This document shows, piece after piece, positions 26,715 to 36,256 of a stretch of 64,000 nt of DNA. The stretch covers positions 124,001 through 188,000 of the forward strand of contig CAWCBG010000001.1 of NCBI GenBank assembly GCA_963793845.1, written 5' to 3'. The notes under the pieces were generated by a model, which did no database searches, had not been told where the DNA came from, and was given only the letters and a program-made list of their open reading frames with translations. Position 1 is the first letter of the stretch; each line of letters begins with the position of its first letter. Both the position numbers and the translations under genes were made by a program. This DNA is from CAWCBG01 sp963793845 (GTDB lineage Bacteria > Acidobacteriota > Terriglobia > Terriglobales > Acidobacteriaceae).

Positions 26715-27578
26715 ATGAAAACGAACTATAAGCTCTACGCAATTACGCTCTGCGTGCTGATCCTGCTGAGCGGCAGCGCTCTGGCTCAGAGCTGCGCACA
26801 AAATCAGGCTTCGCAGGCTGAGCGCGATCTGTGGAACACGCACGGCTGCTGGCAGGCCTTCTTCAACTGGGAATATCAGGCTTACGACATGCGCTCTGGC
26901 GACTGGAATAACCGTGGCTGGAACGACGCCTGCAACAACTTGAAGGAATATCCCAAGCACTGGAACGCGGCTTACCTCGTGACCTACGGCTTGGCGGATA
27001 ACTGGCAGTTCTCGTTCCATGGAACCACCGATTACCGCGCCACAGCGGAACGCTGGGGCAACAACTATCACGACAGCCTCTACCACACGCCGGTGGACGA
27101 TAACTCCATCTTCGGCGCATGGATCTTCCACACGTTCGGCTCCAATCAGGTGGAAACTTCGTGTCCGCTCTACGACCCGAACGTTGCGCCCAATGCCAAT
27201 CCGGCTTCCCGCGGCGGCGACTTCAATCATGAAGGCTGGCACGGCTGGATGGACAAATACAACTACAACAACGGCTCCTGCGGAGGACATCGTTGCGGTC
27301 CGGTAGGCAATTGCAGCGTCAATGGCTGCGATTACTTCTACTTCCACGGCATCGGGGCCTACGCGTTCGGCGCCATGTGGCAGAACGATGGAACCGCCAA
27401 ACGCTTCCATTCGCCCAATCAGGTGCAGGTCGAGTACTTGTGCGACGTCGCCGACTTTCCGCAATCGTGGGTGCCGGCCAGCGTGCGGCAGGCGGCTCGA
27501 GTCGATGCCAATCAGCGCGCGGCCCAGCGGTTTATCAACGGTCCGGGCTATTCGTGCGGCAGTCCCAGACCCTGGTAA
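26715..27578 (+). CDS. Secreted Cys- and aromatic-rich protein of unknown family
   Basis: 287 residues. Signal peptide MKTNYKLYAITLCVLILLSG with cleavage near ALAQ. The mature part is unusually rich in Trp, Tyr, Asn and His, with about ten cysteines. Conserved-looking blocks are HGCWQAFFNWEYQAYDMRSG, NWQFSFHGTTDYRATAERW, NHEGWHGWMDKYNYNNGSCG and FYFHGIGAYAFGAMW. The HExxHxW-like NHEGWHGW and paired Cys suggest a disulfide-stabilised, perhaps metal-binding, periplasmic or extracellular protein. I do not recognise the family. Co-transcribed with the HEAT-like protein upstream. Confidence 0.6.
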   Translation: MKTNYKLYAITLCVLILLSGSALAQSCAQNQASQAERDLWNTHGCWQAFFNWEYQAYDMRSGDWNNRGWNDACNNLKEYPKHWNAAYLVTYGLADNWQFSFHGTTDYRATAERWGNNYHDSLYHTPVDDNSIFGAWIFHTFGSNQVETSCPLYDPNVAPNANPASRGGDFNHEGWHGWMDKYNYNNGSCGGHRCGPVGNCSVNGCDYFYFHGIGAYAFGAMWQNDGTAKRFHSPNQVQVEYLCDVADFPQSWVPASVRQAARVDANQRAAQRFINGPGYSCGSPRPW

Positions 27579-27662
27579 TTCTCGACGGCTCCCTTGAGGC
27601 TATCAACGTGATAGTTGGTGGCCTCAATGCGCTGCCGGCAGGTTGCGATGGTTGCGCCTGCG

Positions 27663-28975
27663 TTACTTTGAGCTGTTCGGCGTTTTGTACACCTCGCCGC
27701 CCTTCATGACGAAGTTCACGTGCTCGAGCTGGGTGATGTCGGCCATGGGATCGCCGGGAACGGCGACGATGTCGGCGAACTTGCCGGTCTCGAGCGAGCC
27801 GATCTGGTCCTGCATGCCCAGCAGCTCAGCGGCGGTCATAGTGGCCGCCTTCAGCGCCTGCGCCGGAGTCATGCCGTACTTGACCATCAGCGCGAACTCT
27901 TTCGCCGGATCGATCTTCCAGTCGAAGCCGCCCGCATCGGTGCCGAAGGCGATCTTCACTCCCGCATCCAGCGCGCGCTTGAAGGTTTTGGCGTGGATGT
28001 TAATCATGTCTACCCAGACTTTCGAGCCCTTCCGCCGCGCGGCCTTCGAGCGACGTACACACCCACAAAGAGCGTGGGCACGTAATAGATGCCACGTGCC
28101 GCCATGGTCTTGAGATCGGCATCGTCGATGTAGAAGCCGTGCTCGATGGAATCGACCCCCGCTTCGACCGAGTTGTGAACGCCCTGTAGCGCCGCGGCAT
28201 GGGAGGCGACTTTGTGGCGCTCGCGATGCGCCTCGTCGACAATGGCTTGCAGTTCCGCGAGGGTGAAGGTCGGAATATCGTCGAGCACACCGTCGGCGCG
28301 AACCTTGTAGCTGCGGTCGGCATACACCTTGATCCAGTCCACGCCATTGGAAATCTGCTCGCGCACGGCCTTGCGTCCTCCGTCGGCGCCGTCGACCTCC
28401 TGCACGCCCTTGGGCACCTTCAGCTCCCAGGAATACCCCAGCAACGGATATGCGCCGGTCACATCCATGGCGCGCCCGGCAACCTGCATGCGCGGCCCGG
28501 GAATCAATCCGGCATTGATCGCCTTCTTGATGTCGACATCGGCGTAGCCCGCGCCTTCGGTCTCGAGATCGCGGATGGTGGTGAATCCGTAACCCAGGGC
28601 GCGGCCCGCGGCAATGGTGCCGAGAATCGTGCGATAGGGCGTCGAGTACTTCAGCAGTTGCACGTCGTAATCGTCGGCAGTGATGTCGCCTTGCAGCAGA
28701 ACGTGCGTGTGCGTATCGATCAGACCGGGCAAACAGACTTCGTGCGAGAGGTCGATGATACTCACTCCGGCAGCAGGCGCGGCCTCTCCGACCTGATCGA
28801 TCCTGTCCCCGGTGACGCGGATGGTGACGTTCTTGCGCGCGGTATCACTCTTGCCGTCATAGAGCGTGCCGCAATGGAGGTAGGTCACCTTGGGTGCGGT
28901 TGCCGCCGGCGGATTGGCCTGAGCAAGAACGGCGGTTGCCGCAAACATAACCAGTAGGGCGAGACAGGCTTTCAT
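27663..28975 (-). CDS. Secreted amidohydrolase (imidazolonepropionase/prolidase-like), frameshifted at ~28046
   Basis: Start ATG at 28975, signal peptide MKACLALLVMFAATAVLAQA. Metal-dependent hydrolase of the amidohydrolase superfamily. The strand-1 motif is GLIDTHTHV; the carbamylated-Lys region is around NGVDWIKVYADRSYKV; further His lie in KVASHAAALQGV and DSIEHGFYI; and the strand-8 Asp is in IAFGTDAGGFDW. The frame is lost after TLFVGVYVA. One missing base near 28046 restores KAARRKGSKVWVDMINIHA and the C-terminal half (PAKEFALMVKYGMTPAQALK, GKFADIVAVPGDPMADITQ), ending at 27663. The restored length of about 437 is normal. Substrate unknown; relatives act on dipeptides or N-acyl compounds. 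It converges with the secreted-protein pair at 25864-27578. Confidence 0.85.
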
Positions 28976-29694
28976 GATGGCTCCGAGGGTATCAGACTGC
29001 CGAGACGTAACCACAATATTTGCCTCACCTCACTCAGCGGAAATCCGGCTAGAAACCAGCCGGGGCTGGCCTACTGCGCTGCCTCTGCTCCCTGTGGGTG
29101 GTTCTGGAATACGTCTTTAGTCGCATCGCGACGGGCGCAGGTGACTTTTGTCACAACCACTGGTATCTCACGTCACAGACCCTCGCCCGTCCGGCGAAGG
29201 AAAATCCCGCCCACAACGGCTCAAGAAGGCGGGAAGCGCAAAGGTCTGAATGCTTCCTTCCGCCGGGCCCGGCTGGCGAACCGCAGTTCCCTGCCGGGAA
29301 GCAGCACGAAAAGTGTTGCTTGCATCCGCACCGCGCGGGAGAGAGAATGACGGCCACTCTCCTCTACCCCATAGCGCTTCCCGCCATGGTTTACAGCGCT
29401 TGCCCGGTTTGCCCAGACCCGGCCGGGTGGTACGCAGAAGAAGTAGCGGTTCTGGGAGGTCAGCGTGGTTGGCGAGCGGTCGTTTAGGGGCGGTTTTCCA
29501 TAGGACGGTTCTCAGTCGAAATCAGACGTAGGAGTGTCATTCTCGTTTTTGACGCTATCGCTCGGATGAGTGGAAATCCCGGTGACGTAGTTGTCGTGGC
29601 TGACCTTTGACGGGTCGGCCAAACCAGAAAAAGTTCGACGCAGCAACTGAGAAGGCGGACGGCAAGCCGCTACTTTTCGGAAAGGATGGACGAA
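28976..29694. other. Gene-free interval of about 720 bases
   Basis: It lies between the divergent amidohydrolase and SatP-type genes and must carry both promoters. The frames in it lack start signals and family features. I see short GC-rich palindromes (for example GCCGGGCCCGGC near 29261-29272) but no repeat family, RNA gene or riboswitch that I can name. Confidence 0.4.
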
Positions 29695-30264
29695 ATGGCC
29701 GAGGTCACCGACGCGGGTATTTACAAAGAATGGTGGGCCAATCCGGCGGTTGTGGGGCTGATGGGATTTGGCCTCACCACCATGGCGACGGGTCTGCATA
29801 ACGTGGGATTCTGGAGTGCCGGGCCAACCCTGGCATTGGCCATCACCTTCGGGGGCACGGCACAGTTCGTTGCCGGAATCGTAGATCTTCGGAAGGGAAG
29901 CATCTTCGGCGGCTCCGCCTTCATGTGTTACGGCGCCTTCTGGTGGTCGCTATTCGTGCTGCTGTACGTGCAGCCGAAGACGGGCATCGCGGCGGGCCCG
30001 CATGAGGAACTTGGTTTCTTCCTCATGTGGACTCTATTTACATTCGGCTTTTGCCTCGCCGCCCACTGTGTCGGCAAGTATCTGGCGGTCCTCTTCTGGC
30101 TGCTGTTGCTGGCATTCCTCTTGCTTGACGGCGTGGTTCTCGGGATCGTCTCCCCGAAACTTGCAGGCTGGGAGATCTTTATCGTGGGCTTCCTCGCCTG
30201 GTACATCGCCACTGCGACGTTGGTAAATGCATGTCACGGCAGGAAGGTTCTGCCGCATGCCTAG
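29695..30264 (+). CDS. Acetate/succinate transporter, SatP (GPR1/FUN34/YaaH) family
   Basis: 189 residues from the ATG at 29695, which has AAGGA at a good distance; the ATG at 29686 is too close to it. Six membrane helices are visible. The family's N-terminal signature NPAVVGLMGFGLTTMATGLH corresponds to the NPAPLGL motif, followed by GGTAQFVAGIVDLRKGSIFG and FCYG-like SAFMCYGAFWWSLFV. These proteins are channels or proton-coupled carriers for acetate and related small acids. The two acetyl-CoA synthetase-type genes downstream support acetate uptake. Confidence 0.88.
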   Translation: MAEVTDAGIYKEWWANPAVVGLMGFGLTTMATGLHNVGFWSAGPTLALAITFGGTAQFVAGIVDLRKGSIFGGSAFMCYGAFWWSLFVLLYVQPKTGIAAGPHEELGFFLMWTLFTFGFCLAAHCVGKYLAVLFWLLLLAFLLLDGVVLGIVSPKLAGWEIFIVGFLAWYIATATLVNACHGRKVLPHA

Positions 30265-30296
30265 GGAACCTTTGAATAAATGGATTCGGTGGTAGA

Positions 30297-30314
30297 GCTG
30301 GCCTCTAGGCCAGC
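30297..30314. other. Short hairpin between the SatP-type and MFS genes
   Basis: GCTGGCCTCTAGGCCAGC, an eight-pair stem with a two-base loop, 33 bases after the SatP stop. No T run follows. It may weaken read-through or protect the 3' end of the transporter message. Confidence 0.4.
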
Positions 30315-30458
30315 ATCCAAGACCCGGATAATTCTAAGGGATATTAGCCCCGGGGTGGTGGAGTCAAGACTCGTTTGGAGATTCCTAGCCAGATTGAATT
30401 AAGTTGGGCGACAAAAACGCACGGAAACGCTCTACACGCCGTAAAAAGGAGAAAGTGA

Positions 30459-31718
30459 ATGGCCACAACAACAGCAGCAGCAGCAAGAGTCAACTCGGTT
30501 GACGCTGGCAGCACCGGCTTGAACCGCTGGTGGCGCGTCTTCGGCGGTGTGATGATGAACCTGGCCCTGGGCTCGCTGTACGCCTGGAGTGTGTTCGTTG
30601 CTCCGCTGGAGAAAGAGTTCAAATGGCACCGCGCAGACACCTCCATGGTATTCACCATCGCCGTGGTGGTCTTTGCGCTGTCGTTCATTGTAGCGGGGCG
30701 GCTGCAGGATAAGCTTGGACCTTTCAAGATTTCTCTGATTGGCGCCGTTCTGGTGAGTCTTGGTTTCTTCTTCTGCTCTTATGCTGACAGCGTTACCAAG
30801 TTCTTCCTCTTTTTCGGCGTCCTTGGAGGATTGGGTAACGGCTTTGGATACGCGACTCCGATTCCTGTCATGTCGAAGTGGTTTCCGGACAAACGGGGTC
30901 TCGCTGTCGGACTGGCGGTGGGCGGGTATGGCGGTGGTTCGGCCATCTTTGGACCGCTGGCTGCAAGCTACCTGATTCCGCATTTTGGCTGGCGTGTCAC
31001 CTTCCAGGTCCTGGGCGTGATTTTCTTTGTGATGACCGTCATTGGTGCGTTCCTGCTGAAGAACCCACCTGCGGGCTACAAGCCTGCCGGCTGGACGCCC
31101 GCTCCGGCTTCCAAAGCCGCGGCTTCCACCTATGACTTCACCCCTGGCGAGGTACTGCGCACCCCGTCGTTCTACTTTATGTGGGTGGCATATGCGTTTG
31201 GCTGTGCTGCGGGCCTCATGGTCATCAGCCAGTTGCTACCCTTTGCTAAAAGCGTGGGTATACCCGGCACTACCCTGGCGGCCTTTGGTCTGGTAGTGGG
31301 CGCGACGGGAAACGCCATGGGCCGCATCCTGTCGGGCTGGATGTCGGACCACCTGGGACGCATCAACGTGTTGCGCCTTATGATCGGCATCTCCATGGTG
31401 GCTATGCCTATTCTGTATCACGTGGGCAGTAACGTAGCGGCACTGTTCGTAATGCTGTTCATCGTCTACTGGTGCTACGGCACGCAGCTTTCAGTCAACG
31501 CGGCAACCGCAGCCGACTTCTGGGGCACCAAGAACGTGGGCATCAACTACGGCATGCTGTTCACGGCCTGGGGCGTGGCCGGACTCCTCGGGGGCCGCAT
31601 CGGCGGCCTGTTGTACGACAAGTACCACAATTACCAGATGGCGTTCTACACGGCGGCGGTCCTGGCCGCGGTGGCACTGTTATCCGAGATGATGGCGCGC
31701 CGTCCCAAGCACGCCTAG
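30459..31718 (+). CDS. MFS transporter, oxalate/formate antiporter (OFA) family
   Basis: 419 residues with 12 predicted membrane helices; ATG at 30459 with AAAAGGAG before it. Family marks are ALGSLYAWSVFVAPLEKEF in helix 1, the loop 2-3 motif AGRLQDKLGPFK, GLGNGFGYATPIPVMSKWFP with DKRGLAVGLAVGGYGGGSA in helices 4-5, and NYGMLFTAWGVAGLLGGRIG in helix 11. OFA carriers exchange or take up small monocarboxylates such as oxalate, formate, lactate and pyruvate. Its place between a SatP-type channel and two acyl-CoA synthetases points to acetate, propionate or a similar acid. Confidence 0.87.
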   Translation: MATTTAAAARVNSVDAGSTGLNRWWRVFGGVMMNLALGSLYAWSVFVAPLEKEFKWHRADTSMVFTIAVVVFALSFIVAGRLQDKLGPFKISLIGAVLVSLGFFFCSYADSVTKFFLFFGVLGGLGNGFGYATPIPVMSKWFPDKRGLAVGLAVGGYGGGSAIFGPLAASYLIPHFGWRVTFQVLGVIFFVMTVIGAFLLKNPPAGYKPAGWTPAPASKAAASTYDFTPGEVLRTPSFYFMWVAYAFGCAAGLMVISQLLPFAKSVGIPGTTLAAFGLVVGATGNAMGRILSGWMSDHLGRINVLRLMIGISMVAMPILYHVGSNVAALFVMLFIVYWCYGTQLSVNAATAADFWGTKNVGINYGMLFTAWGVAGLLGGRIGGLLYDKYHNYQMAFYTAAVLAAVALLSEMMARRPKHA

Positions 31719-31727
31719 TCGCTTTTC

Positions 31728-31768
31728 TGGCCAGGCGTTCCAAATCTTCCATTTGGGATGCCTGGCCA
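31728..31768. other. Long near-perfect inverted repeat between the MFS and ligase genes
   Basis: TGGCCAGGCGTTCCAAAT, a five-base loop, then ATTTGGGATGCCTGGCCA: 18-base arms with one mismatch. It lies 10 bases after the MFS stop and 34 bases before the next start. No T run follows, so it is not a standard terminator. It could be an mRNA-stabilising hairpin, a processing site or an operator. Confidence 0.7.
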
Positions 31769-31802
31769 TGTAAGTTCGTCTTCTTAAAGGAGCGTCCTCA
31801 TT

Positions 31803-33710
31803 ATGGGTACTGCAATTGAATTTGCTGCGAGAGCAGCGAACGACACTGTCGAGGAGTATGCCTCTCCGGCGATCGTGAGCGAGCAGGCACTGCTGAAGGA
31901 TTGGCCGGCCGAACAAGAGCGCTTCCGCAGCGACCCTGACGGATTCTGGGCCAGTATCGCGAAACAGTTTGTCTGGTCCAAACCCTGGGACAAGGTTTTC
32001 CAGTGGGATGGGATACACCACCAGTGGTTCGTAGGAGCGCGCACTAACATTACGGTCAACGCGCTGGACCGCCATGCCAATTCTGAGAATCGCAATCGCG
32101 TCGCCTTCATCTGGCTGGGCGAGGACGGCTCGGAGCGCTTCGTTACCTATGGCCAGCTCTATCGCGACGTATGCCGCTTCGCCAACGGCCTGAAGTCGAT
32201 CGGTGTGAAGAAGGGCGATCGTGTCGTCATCTACATGCCGCTCACCATTGAAGGCGCGATCTCGATGCTCGCCTGCGCTCGCATCGGGGCGATTCACTCC
32301 GTCGTTTATGCCGGCCTGGGACATACGTCCCTGCGCGATCGTATCGAAGACGCGGAGGCTCGCGTCGTCATCGTCGGCGATGCCGGCTTGCGGCGCGGCA
32401 AGCCAGTCCCTCTGAAGGGCATCGTGGATGAGGCGCTCGATGGACTCGAATCGGTCGAGAAGGTCGTTGTCTTCACTCGCGACCCCAAGGCGTTTGAGCC
32501 GGCCAGTGCCCGTGAAGTCGACTTCCGCGAACTGATGAAGTTCCCGCCCGAGTGTCCAGCCGAGGACATGGATGCGGAAGATCCTCTGTTCATCCTGTAC
32601 ACCTCCGGCACAACCGGCAAGCCGAAGGGCGTGGTGCATGTGCATGGTGGATTCATGGTGGGCACGACCTACCATCTGACCTCGTTCTTCGACATTTCAC
32701 AGCGTGACATTTTCTGGTGCACTTCGGATATCGGGTGGATCGTTGGTCACTCCTACATCGTGTACGCCCCACTCTGTGCCGGCGTCACCACGCTGTTCCG
32801 CGAGGGCGCGATTGATTACCCCGATCCGTCGATCGCCTGGCAGATCGTCGAGAAGTATGGAGTCTCGAAGATGTTCACCGCGCCGACCGCACTGCGCATG
32901 TTCATGCGCTACGGCCCGGAGCTTCCGGCGAAACACGATATCAGCTCACTGCGAGTGATCGCCTGCGCGGGCGAGCCTCTGAATCCGGAGGCCTGGCGAT
33001 GGGCGCAAACCCATCTTGCGGGCGACGGAAAGTGGGGCTACGTAGTCGACAACTGGTGGCAGACCGAACTTGGTGGTCCTGCGCTGGGCACGCCGATCAC
33101 GCTGCCAATGCGGCCCGGCAAGGCCGGCTTGGCGCTCCCAGGATGCGAGGCCGACGTCGTCGATTTGAACGGCAAATCATTGCCGCCCGGGGTCAGCGGA
33201 CGGCTCATCCTGAAACGTCCTTTCCCGCACTTCATGCGGACCATCTGGAACAACCCGGCTCGCTTCGAGCGCGATTGGCAGGACATCCCGAATGCCTATG
33301 TCACCGGCGATCTGGCGACCAAGGATGCTGATGGGTACATCAGCGTGATTGGCCGTGCCGATGACGTGCTGAATGTCGCAGGTCATCGGATCGGAACTGC
33401 CGAAGTCGAAAGCGCATTGGTTTCCCATCCCGCGGTGGCAGAGGCTGCCGCGATCGGCATCCCCGACACCTTGAAAGGAGAGGCGATCGTGGCCTTCGTG
33501 CAACTGCGCGCGGGACACACCGCGTCCGATACGCTGCTGGCCGGCCTGATTGAGCACGTTCGGCGCGAGATGGGCCCCATCGCCACGCCCTCGGCCATCA
33601 AGTTTGTCGCGGCGTTACCTAAAACACGCTCTGGCAAGATCATGCGGCGCCTGCTGAAGGCGCAGGAAACTGGAGCCGAAATCGGCGACCTGTCTACGCT
33701 GGAGCAATGA
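31803..33710 (+). CDS. Acetyl-CoA synthetase-type acyl-CoA ligase (AMP-forming)
   Basis: 635 residues; ATG at 31803 with AAAGGAG before it. It activates a small carboxylate to its CoA ester through an acyl-adenylate. The P-loop-like motif is YTSGTTGKPKG. Also visible are the acetyl-CoA synthetase N-terminal domain (FWASIAKQFVWSKPWDKVFQ), DNWWQTELGG, the hinge region YVTGDLATKDADGYISVIGR with ADDVLNVAGHRIGTAEVE, and the catalytic, acetylation-prone Lys in PKTRSGKIMRRLLK. The pocket Trp in the WWQTE motif suggests a small acid such as acetate or propionate. Follows the MFS gene by 84 bases across the inverted repeat. Confidence 0.9.
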   Translation: MGTAIEFAARAANDTVEEYASPAIVSEQALLKDWPAEQERFRSDPDGFWASIAKQFVWSKPWDKVFQWDGIHHQWFVGARTNITVNALDRHANSENRNRVAFIWLGEDGSERFVTYGQLYRDVCRFANGLKSIGVKKGDRVVIYMPLTIEGAISMLACARIGAIHSVVYAGLGHTSLRDRIEDAEARVVIVGDAGLRRGKPVPLKGIVDEALDGLESVEKVVVFTRDPKAFEPASAREVDFRELMKFPPECPAEDMDAEDPLFILYTSGTTGKPKGVVHVHGGFMVGTTYHLTSFFDISQRDIFWCTSDIGWIVGHSYIVYAPLCAGVTTLFREGAIDYPDPSIAWQIVEKYGVSKMFTAPTALRMFMRYGPELPAKHDISSLRVIACAGEPLNPEAWRWAQTHLAGDGKWGYVVDNWWQTELGGPALGTPITLPMRPGKAGLALPGCEADVVDLNGKSLPPGVSGRLILKRPFPHFMRTIWNNPARFERDWQDIPNAYVTGDLATKDADGYISVIGRADDVLNVAGHRIGTAEVESALVSHPAVAEAAAIGIPDTLKGEAIVAFVQLRAGHTASDTLLAGLIEHVRREMGPIATPSAIKFVAALPKTRSGKIMRRLLKAQETGAEIGDLSTLEQ

Positions 33711-33931
33711 CCACACGCAGAGCTTCCGGCCCCGCCGGCGAGGCCGGGCCGGGGCACTGTCAGGGGCTGCACCTGTAATCCGGTGGTCACCAACCATTAG
33801 GGATTGCGGCAGCCCGCCAATGCAGTACAGTATTAGCGCCAACATCATGTAATCGGAGACATTCAGGCGAAGTGCGGGCAAAAAGCTATCATCAACGCAT
33901 CACAAATCCAGAAATCTAAGGAGTAACTGAT

Positions 33932-36046
33932 ATGGCTCGAACTGTACAGGGGCAGGATCCGGTGATCGAGACCACCGAGGCTCAGATTGCAGTCCATTGG
34001 CGGGAGGAAGAATATTACTATCCTTCTGCAAAATTCATCGGCCAGGCAAATCTGACCGATCCCAACATCAACAAACGCTTTCGCGAGGAAAATTTCCCGG
34101 AATGCTTCCGGGAGTATGCCGATCTGTTGAGCTGGGATCAGTACTGGCACACGACTCTCGACACCAGCGATCCGCCTTTCTGGAAGTGGTTCGTGGGTGG
34201 CAAGATTAACGCCTCGTACAACTGCGTGGACCGGCACCTTGCTAAACACAAGAATAAGGCGGCGCTCATCTTTGTCCCGGAACCGGAATCCGAAGCAACC
34301 GTATCCGTCACCTACCGCGAGCTCTATGTGAGAGTGAATGAATTTGCGGCACTGCTGCGCGATTTCTGTGGTCTGAAGAGCGGAGATCGGGTCACCATTC
34401 ACATGCCGATGGTCCCGGAATTGCCGGTTACTATGCTGGCATGTGCCCGCCTGGGGGTGATTCACTCCGTTGTGTTCGGAGGCTTCAGCGGCGAGGCGTG
34501 CGGGCGGCGCGTCGCCGATTCGGGCAGCCACGTCCTCATTACCATGGATGGCTACTACCGGAATGGCAAGCTGCTCGACCACAAGGCGGCCGCCGATATA
34601 TCGCTGGACATCGCTAAGCAGGAAGGTCAGGTCGTGGAGAAGGTCCTCGTCTGGAGGCGTCACCCAGGCAAGAATGCATCCGCTTCACCGTTTGTGGAGG
34701 GGCGCGACTTCTTCGTTGATGAGATCCTTCCCAACTACTCGGGTGAAATCGTGCCTCCTGTTCCTATGGATGCAGAGGCGCCGCTGTTTCTTATGTACAC
34801 CAGCGGCAGCACCGGAAAGCCCAAAGGATGTCAACACCGCACTGGCGGCTACCTTGCCTATGTCACGGGCTGCTCCAAATATATCCAGGACATCCACCCC
34901 GAAGATGTGTACTGGTGCATGGCCGACATCGGCTGGATTACCGGTCACTCGTTTATTGTCTATGGACCCTTGGCCTTGGCTGCTACCAGCGTCATCTACG
35001 AAGGCGTCCCGACCTACCCCGACGCAGGCAGGGTCTGGAGAATCGCTGAGCGCCTGGATGTCAACATCTTCCACACTTCGCCCACGGCCATCCGCATGTT
35101 GCGCAAGGCCGGTCACGATGAACCCACCAAGTACAACTATCATTTCAAGCACATGACCACGGTGGGTGAACCTATCGAGCCGGAAGTCTGGCGCTGGTAT
35201 TACGAAACGGTAGGCAAAGGCGAGGCCGTCATTGTAGACACATGGTGGCAAACCGAAAACGGAGGATTCCTTTGCAGCACCAAGCCGGCACTGAATCCAA
35301 TGAAGCCGGGAAGCGCCGGCCCAGGGATGCCGGGCATCTACCCCACGATCATCGATGAGATGGGAGAGGATGTGCCCGCCGGTTCGGGGAAGGCGGGGAA
35401 TATTTGCATTCGGAATCCTTGGCCAGGGATCATGCAAACCATTTGGGGTGATCGTGAGCGCTTTGTCTCCCAGTACTACGCCAAGTACTGCAAGAATCCC
35501 AACAGCAAGGACTGGCGGGACTGGCCGTACTTCGCAGCGGACGGAGCTGTGCTGGCCGTGGATGGCTATTTCCGCATCCTGGGACGCGTGGATGACGTCA
35601 TCAATGTGGCCGGTCACCGTCTGGGCACAAAGGAAATCGAGTCGGCGTGCCTGACGGTTCCCGAGGTGGCAGAAGCGGCAGTGGTGCCGGTGGTGGACGA
35701 AATAAAAGGCCGTGTGCCCGAGGTCTATATCGTCCTCACGCCTGATGTACTGCCGAATCAGCATCAGGAGATCCTGACCAAGGTCAATCACGTCATTGAG
35801 ACGATGATTGGCAAGATTGCCCGCCCACGAAAGATCATCATCGTTCCGGATATGCCAAAAACAAGATCCGGCAAGCTCATGCGGCGTGTTCTCGCCGCCC
35901 TCTCCAACAATATGAACACTGGCGATATCACCACCCTGGCCAATCCAGACGTGGTGGAATCGGTCCGGGTATTGGTTCAGGGCAAAGAGGTAGTGGCTCT
36001 GTCTGATGGACCGGAAGACCTGAAAACATTTGGGGCGGTCGACTAA
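33932..36046 (+). CDS. Acetyl-CoA synthetase-like ligase (second copy, AMP-forming)
   Basis: 704 residues; ATG at 33932 with AAGGAG before it. It has the same motifs as the gene upstream: YTSGSTGKPKG, DTWWQTENGG, ILGRVDDVINVAGHRLGTKE, and PKTRSGKLMRRVL at the C-terminus. It is longer, with an N-terminal extension (AQIAVHWREEEYYYPSAKFI) and an insert around the hinge (YYAKYCKNPNSKDWRDWPYF). The two copies differ substantially in sequence and length, so they are not a recent duplication and may prefer different acids. A strong terminator follows, closing the SatP-MFS-ligase-ligase group. Confidence 0.9.
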   Translation: MARTVQGQDPVIETTEAQIAVHWREEEYYYPSAKFIGQANLTDPNINKRFREENFPECFREYADLLSWDQYWHTTLDTSDPPFWKWFVGGKINASYNCVDRHLAKHKNKAALIFVPEPESEATVSVTYRELYVRVNEFAALLRDFCGLKSGDRVTIHMPMVPELPVTMLACARLGVIHSVVFGGFSGEACGRRVADSGSHVLITMDGYYRNGKLLDHKAAADISLDIAKQEGQVVEKVLVWRRHPGKNASASPFVEGRDFFVDEILPNYSGEIVPPVPMDAEAPLFLMYTSGSTGKPKGCQHRTGGYLAYVTGCSKYIQDIHPEDVYWCMADIGWITGHSFIVYGPLALAATSVIYEGVPTYPDAGRVWRIAERLDVNIFHTSPTAIRMLRKAGHDEPTKYNYHFKHMTTVGEPIEPEVWRWYYETVGKGEAVIVDTWWQTENGGFLCSTKPALNPMKPGSAGPGMPGIYPTIIDEMGEDVPAGSGKAGNICIRNPWPGIMQTIWGDRERFVSQYYAKYCKNPNSKDWRDWPYFAADGAVLAVDGYFRILGRVDDVINVAGHRLGTKEIESACLTVPEVAEAAVVPVVDEIKGRVPEVYIVLTPDVLPNQHQEILTKVNHVIETMIGKIARPRKIIIVPDMPKTRSGKLMRRVLAALSNNMNTGDITTLANPDVVESVRVLVQGKEVVALSDGPEDLKTFGAVD

Positions 36047-36085
36047 AAGGCTTACCACTAAGGGTGCCAAACTTTGTAAGTGGTC

Positions 36086-36113
36086 TGGGGCGCGTGAAGC
36101 GCCCCATTTTTTT
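36086..36113 (+). terminator. Intrinsic terminator of the carboxylate-uptake group
   Basis: TGGGGCGCGTGAAGCGCCCC with a closing A (36086-36106): eight-pair stem, five-base loop, then TTTTTTT at 36107-36113. Confidence 0.92.
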
Positions 36114-36256
36114 GTGCAGAGCGAGTGGCTGCGCCTGGCCAACGAGACTATTCGGCAGCGTTCGTCTTGTGAGCGTAGATACTCCGGCTGAAAGGCGTGG
36201 GCAGGGGAAGCCTAGAGAATCAGAGGCTCCCTAGATATCCCCACCATTGCGTCGGC

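Noticed and set aside
29098..29487. 129-residue frame in the interval before the SatP-type gene
   Set aside because: No ribosome-binding site, no family features, and composition unlike the neighbouring genes.
34685..36142. 485-residue minus-strand frame opposite the second ligase
   Set aside because: The ligase motifs are on the plus strand and intact; the antisense frame is a by-product of codon bias.
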